5,295 nucleotides of DNA from Bacteroidota bacterium (GTDB taxonomy: Bacteria > Bacteroidota > Kryptoniia > Kryptoniales > JAKASW01). The stretch covers positions 1 to 5,295 of the forward strand of contig JAJYOS010000513.1 in assembly GCA_021796055.1 (NCBI GenBank), read 5' to 3'. Made by a program: the position numbers and the translations under genes. Positions within the stretch are counted from its first letter, which is position 1; the number at the start of each line of letters is the position of its first letter. Shown here piece by piece: positions 5,130-5,295 of the stretch. The notes below the pieces were generated by a model that was not told the origin of the DNA, did not search any database, and saw only the letters and a program-made list of their open reading frames with translations.

Positions 5130-5160
5130 AAAAGTTATCATTTTTTCCGGCGAATTCAAA
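5130..5160 (-). promoter_or_regulatory. Weak promoter candidate of the methyltransferase/MTHFR gene
   Basis: On the minus strand, TTGAAT (5159-5154) and TAACTT (5137-5132) are 16 bases apart, a weak σ70 match. The same bases also read TTTG-N19-TAACTTTT, one base off the Bacteroidota-type -33/-7 pattern (TTTG ... TAnnTTTG). Transcription would start near 5125, leaving a leader of about 35 nt. That is too short for a SAM or cobalamin riboswitch. Confidence 0.3.
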
Positions 5161-5195
5161 AACGGCCGAAAGACGGGTAATGGCTCAGTTTGTTT

Positions 5196-5278
5196 TCACG
5201 CAGATAACGCAAAGAAATATCAATTTCCTCTGCGAGCCTTCTGATTGCTCTGCGTCCTTTGCGCGACATTTACGTAAA
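5196..5278. repeat. Degenerate inverted repeat of CGCAAAG/CGCAGAG units (dispersed-repeat type)
   Basis: Plus-strand units CGCAGA (5199-5204) and CGCAAAG (5208-5214) face reverse-complement units CTCTGCG (5228-5234), CTCTGCG (5248-5254) and CTTTGCG (5257-5263). The result is an imperfect palindrome, followed by the 10-bp palindrome TTTACGTAAA (5269-5278). From memory, arrays of CGCAAAG/CGCAGAG words in inverted arms are scattered in intergenic regions of many environmental bacteria. This looks like a decayed copy upstream of the MTHFR gene. The unit words are seen; membership of that repeat class is inference. Confidence 0.55.
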
Positions 5279-5295
5279 CTGCGACGCTATTGAAA

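Noticed and set aside
5090..5160. Possible SAM or cobalamin riboswitch ahead of the methionine-related gene
   Set aside because: Methionine genes often have one, but the space between the promoter candidate and the start is only about 35-40 nt, and no characteristic conserved core is visible further upstream.
5160..5295. CRISPR-like array at the right edge
   Set aside because: The short CGCAAAG/CGCAGAG units are in opposing orientations with irregular spacing and no unique spacers of constant length.

Overview
All supported genes in this window lie on the minus strand. The organism appears to be a Gram-negative (diderm) bacterium of intermediate GC. This rests on an exported β-barrel-like protein with a signal peptide, clear Shine-Dalgarno sequences at three of four genes, and σ70-like promoters (TTGACA/TTGATT with -10 TAGATT). 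An Scs7/FA2H-type lipid hydroxylase would fit the Bacteroidota/Ignavibacteria/FCB neighbourhood, but that placement is inference and no marker gene settles it.

Reading in the direction of transcription (high to low coordinates):
- 5090-5295: a non-coding stretch with degenerate inverted CGCAAAG/CGCAGAG units (a dispersed-repeat type), then a weak promoter.
- 3266-5089: a 607-residue fusion of a homocysteine S-methyltransferase domain and a 5,10-methylenetetrahydrofolate reductase domain (YitJ type). It is followed by GC-rich hairpins.
- 3004-3078: tRNA-Val(CAC) with its own promoter.
- 2565-2852: a small 95-residue protein of unknown function, probably helix-turn-helix, preceded by a strong stem-loop in its leader.
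- 1749-2390: a four-helix membrane di-metal fatty acid hydroxylase (Scs7/FA2H family). An inverted repeat overlaps its putative promoter, and an intrinsic terminator follows it.
- 1254-1748: a 495-bp intergenic region with a cluster of palindromes, a good σ70 promoter and a leader of about 210 nt.
- 1-1253: the N-terminal 417 residues of an unclassified outer-membrane β-barrel protein that runs off the window.

The genes look like separate transcription units rather than one operon. Methionine/one-carbon metabolism, valine decoding, lipid hydroxylation and an outer-membrane protein have no obvious common pathway. The least explained elements are the small protein with its leader stem, the operator-like repeats upstream of the hydroxylase and of the outer-membrane gene, and the outer-membrane protein itself. 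I see no CRISPR array, transposase, phage gene or defence system, and nothing that clearly forms a new multi-gene system.
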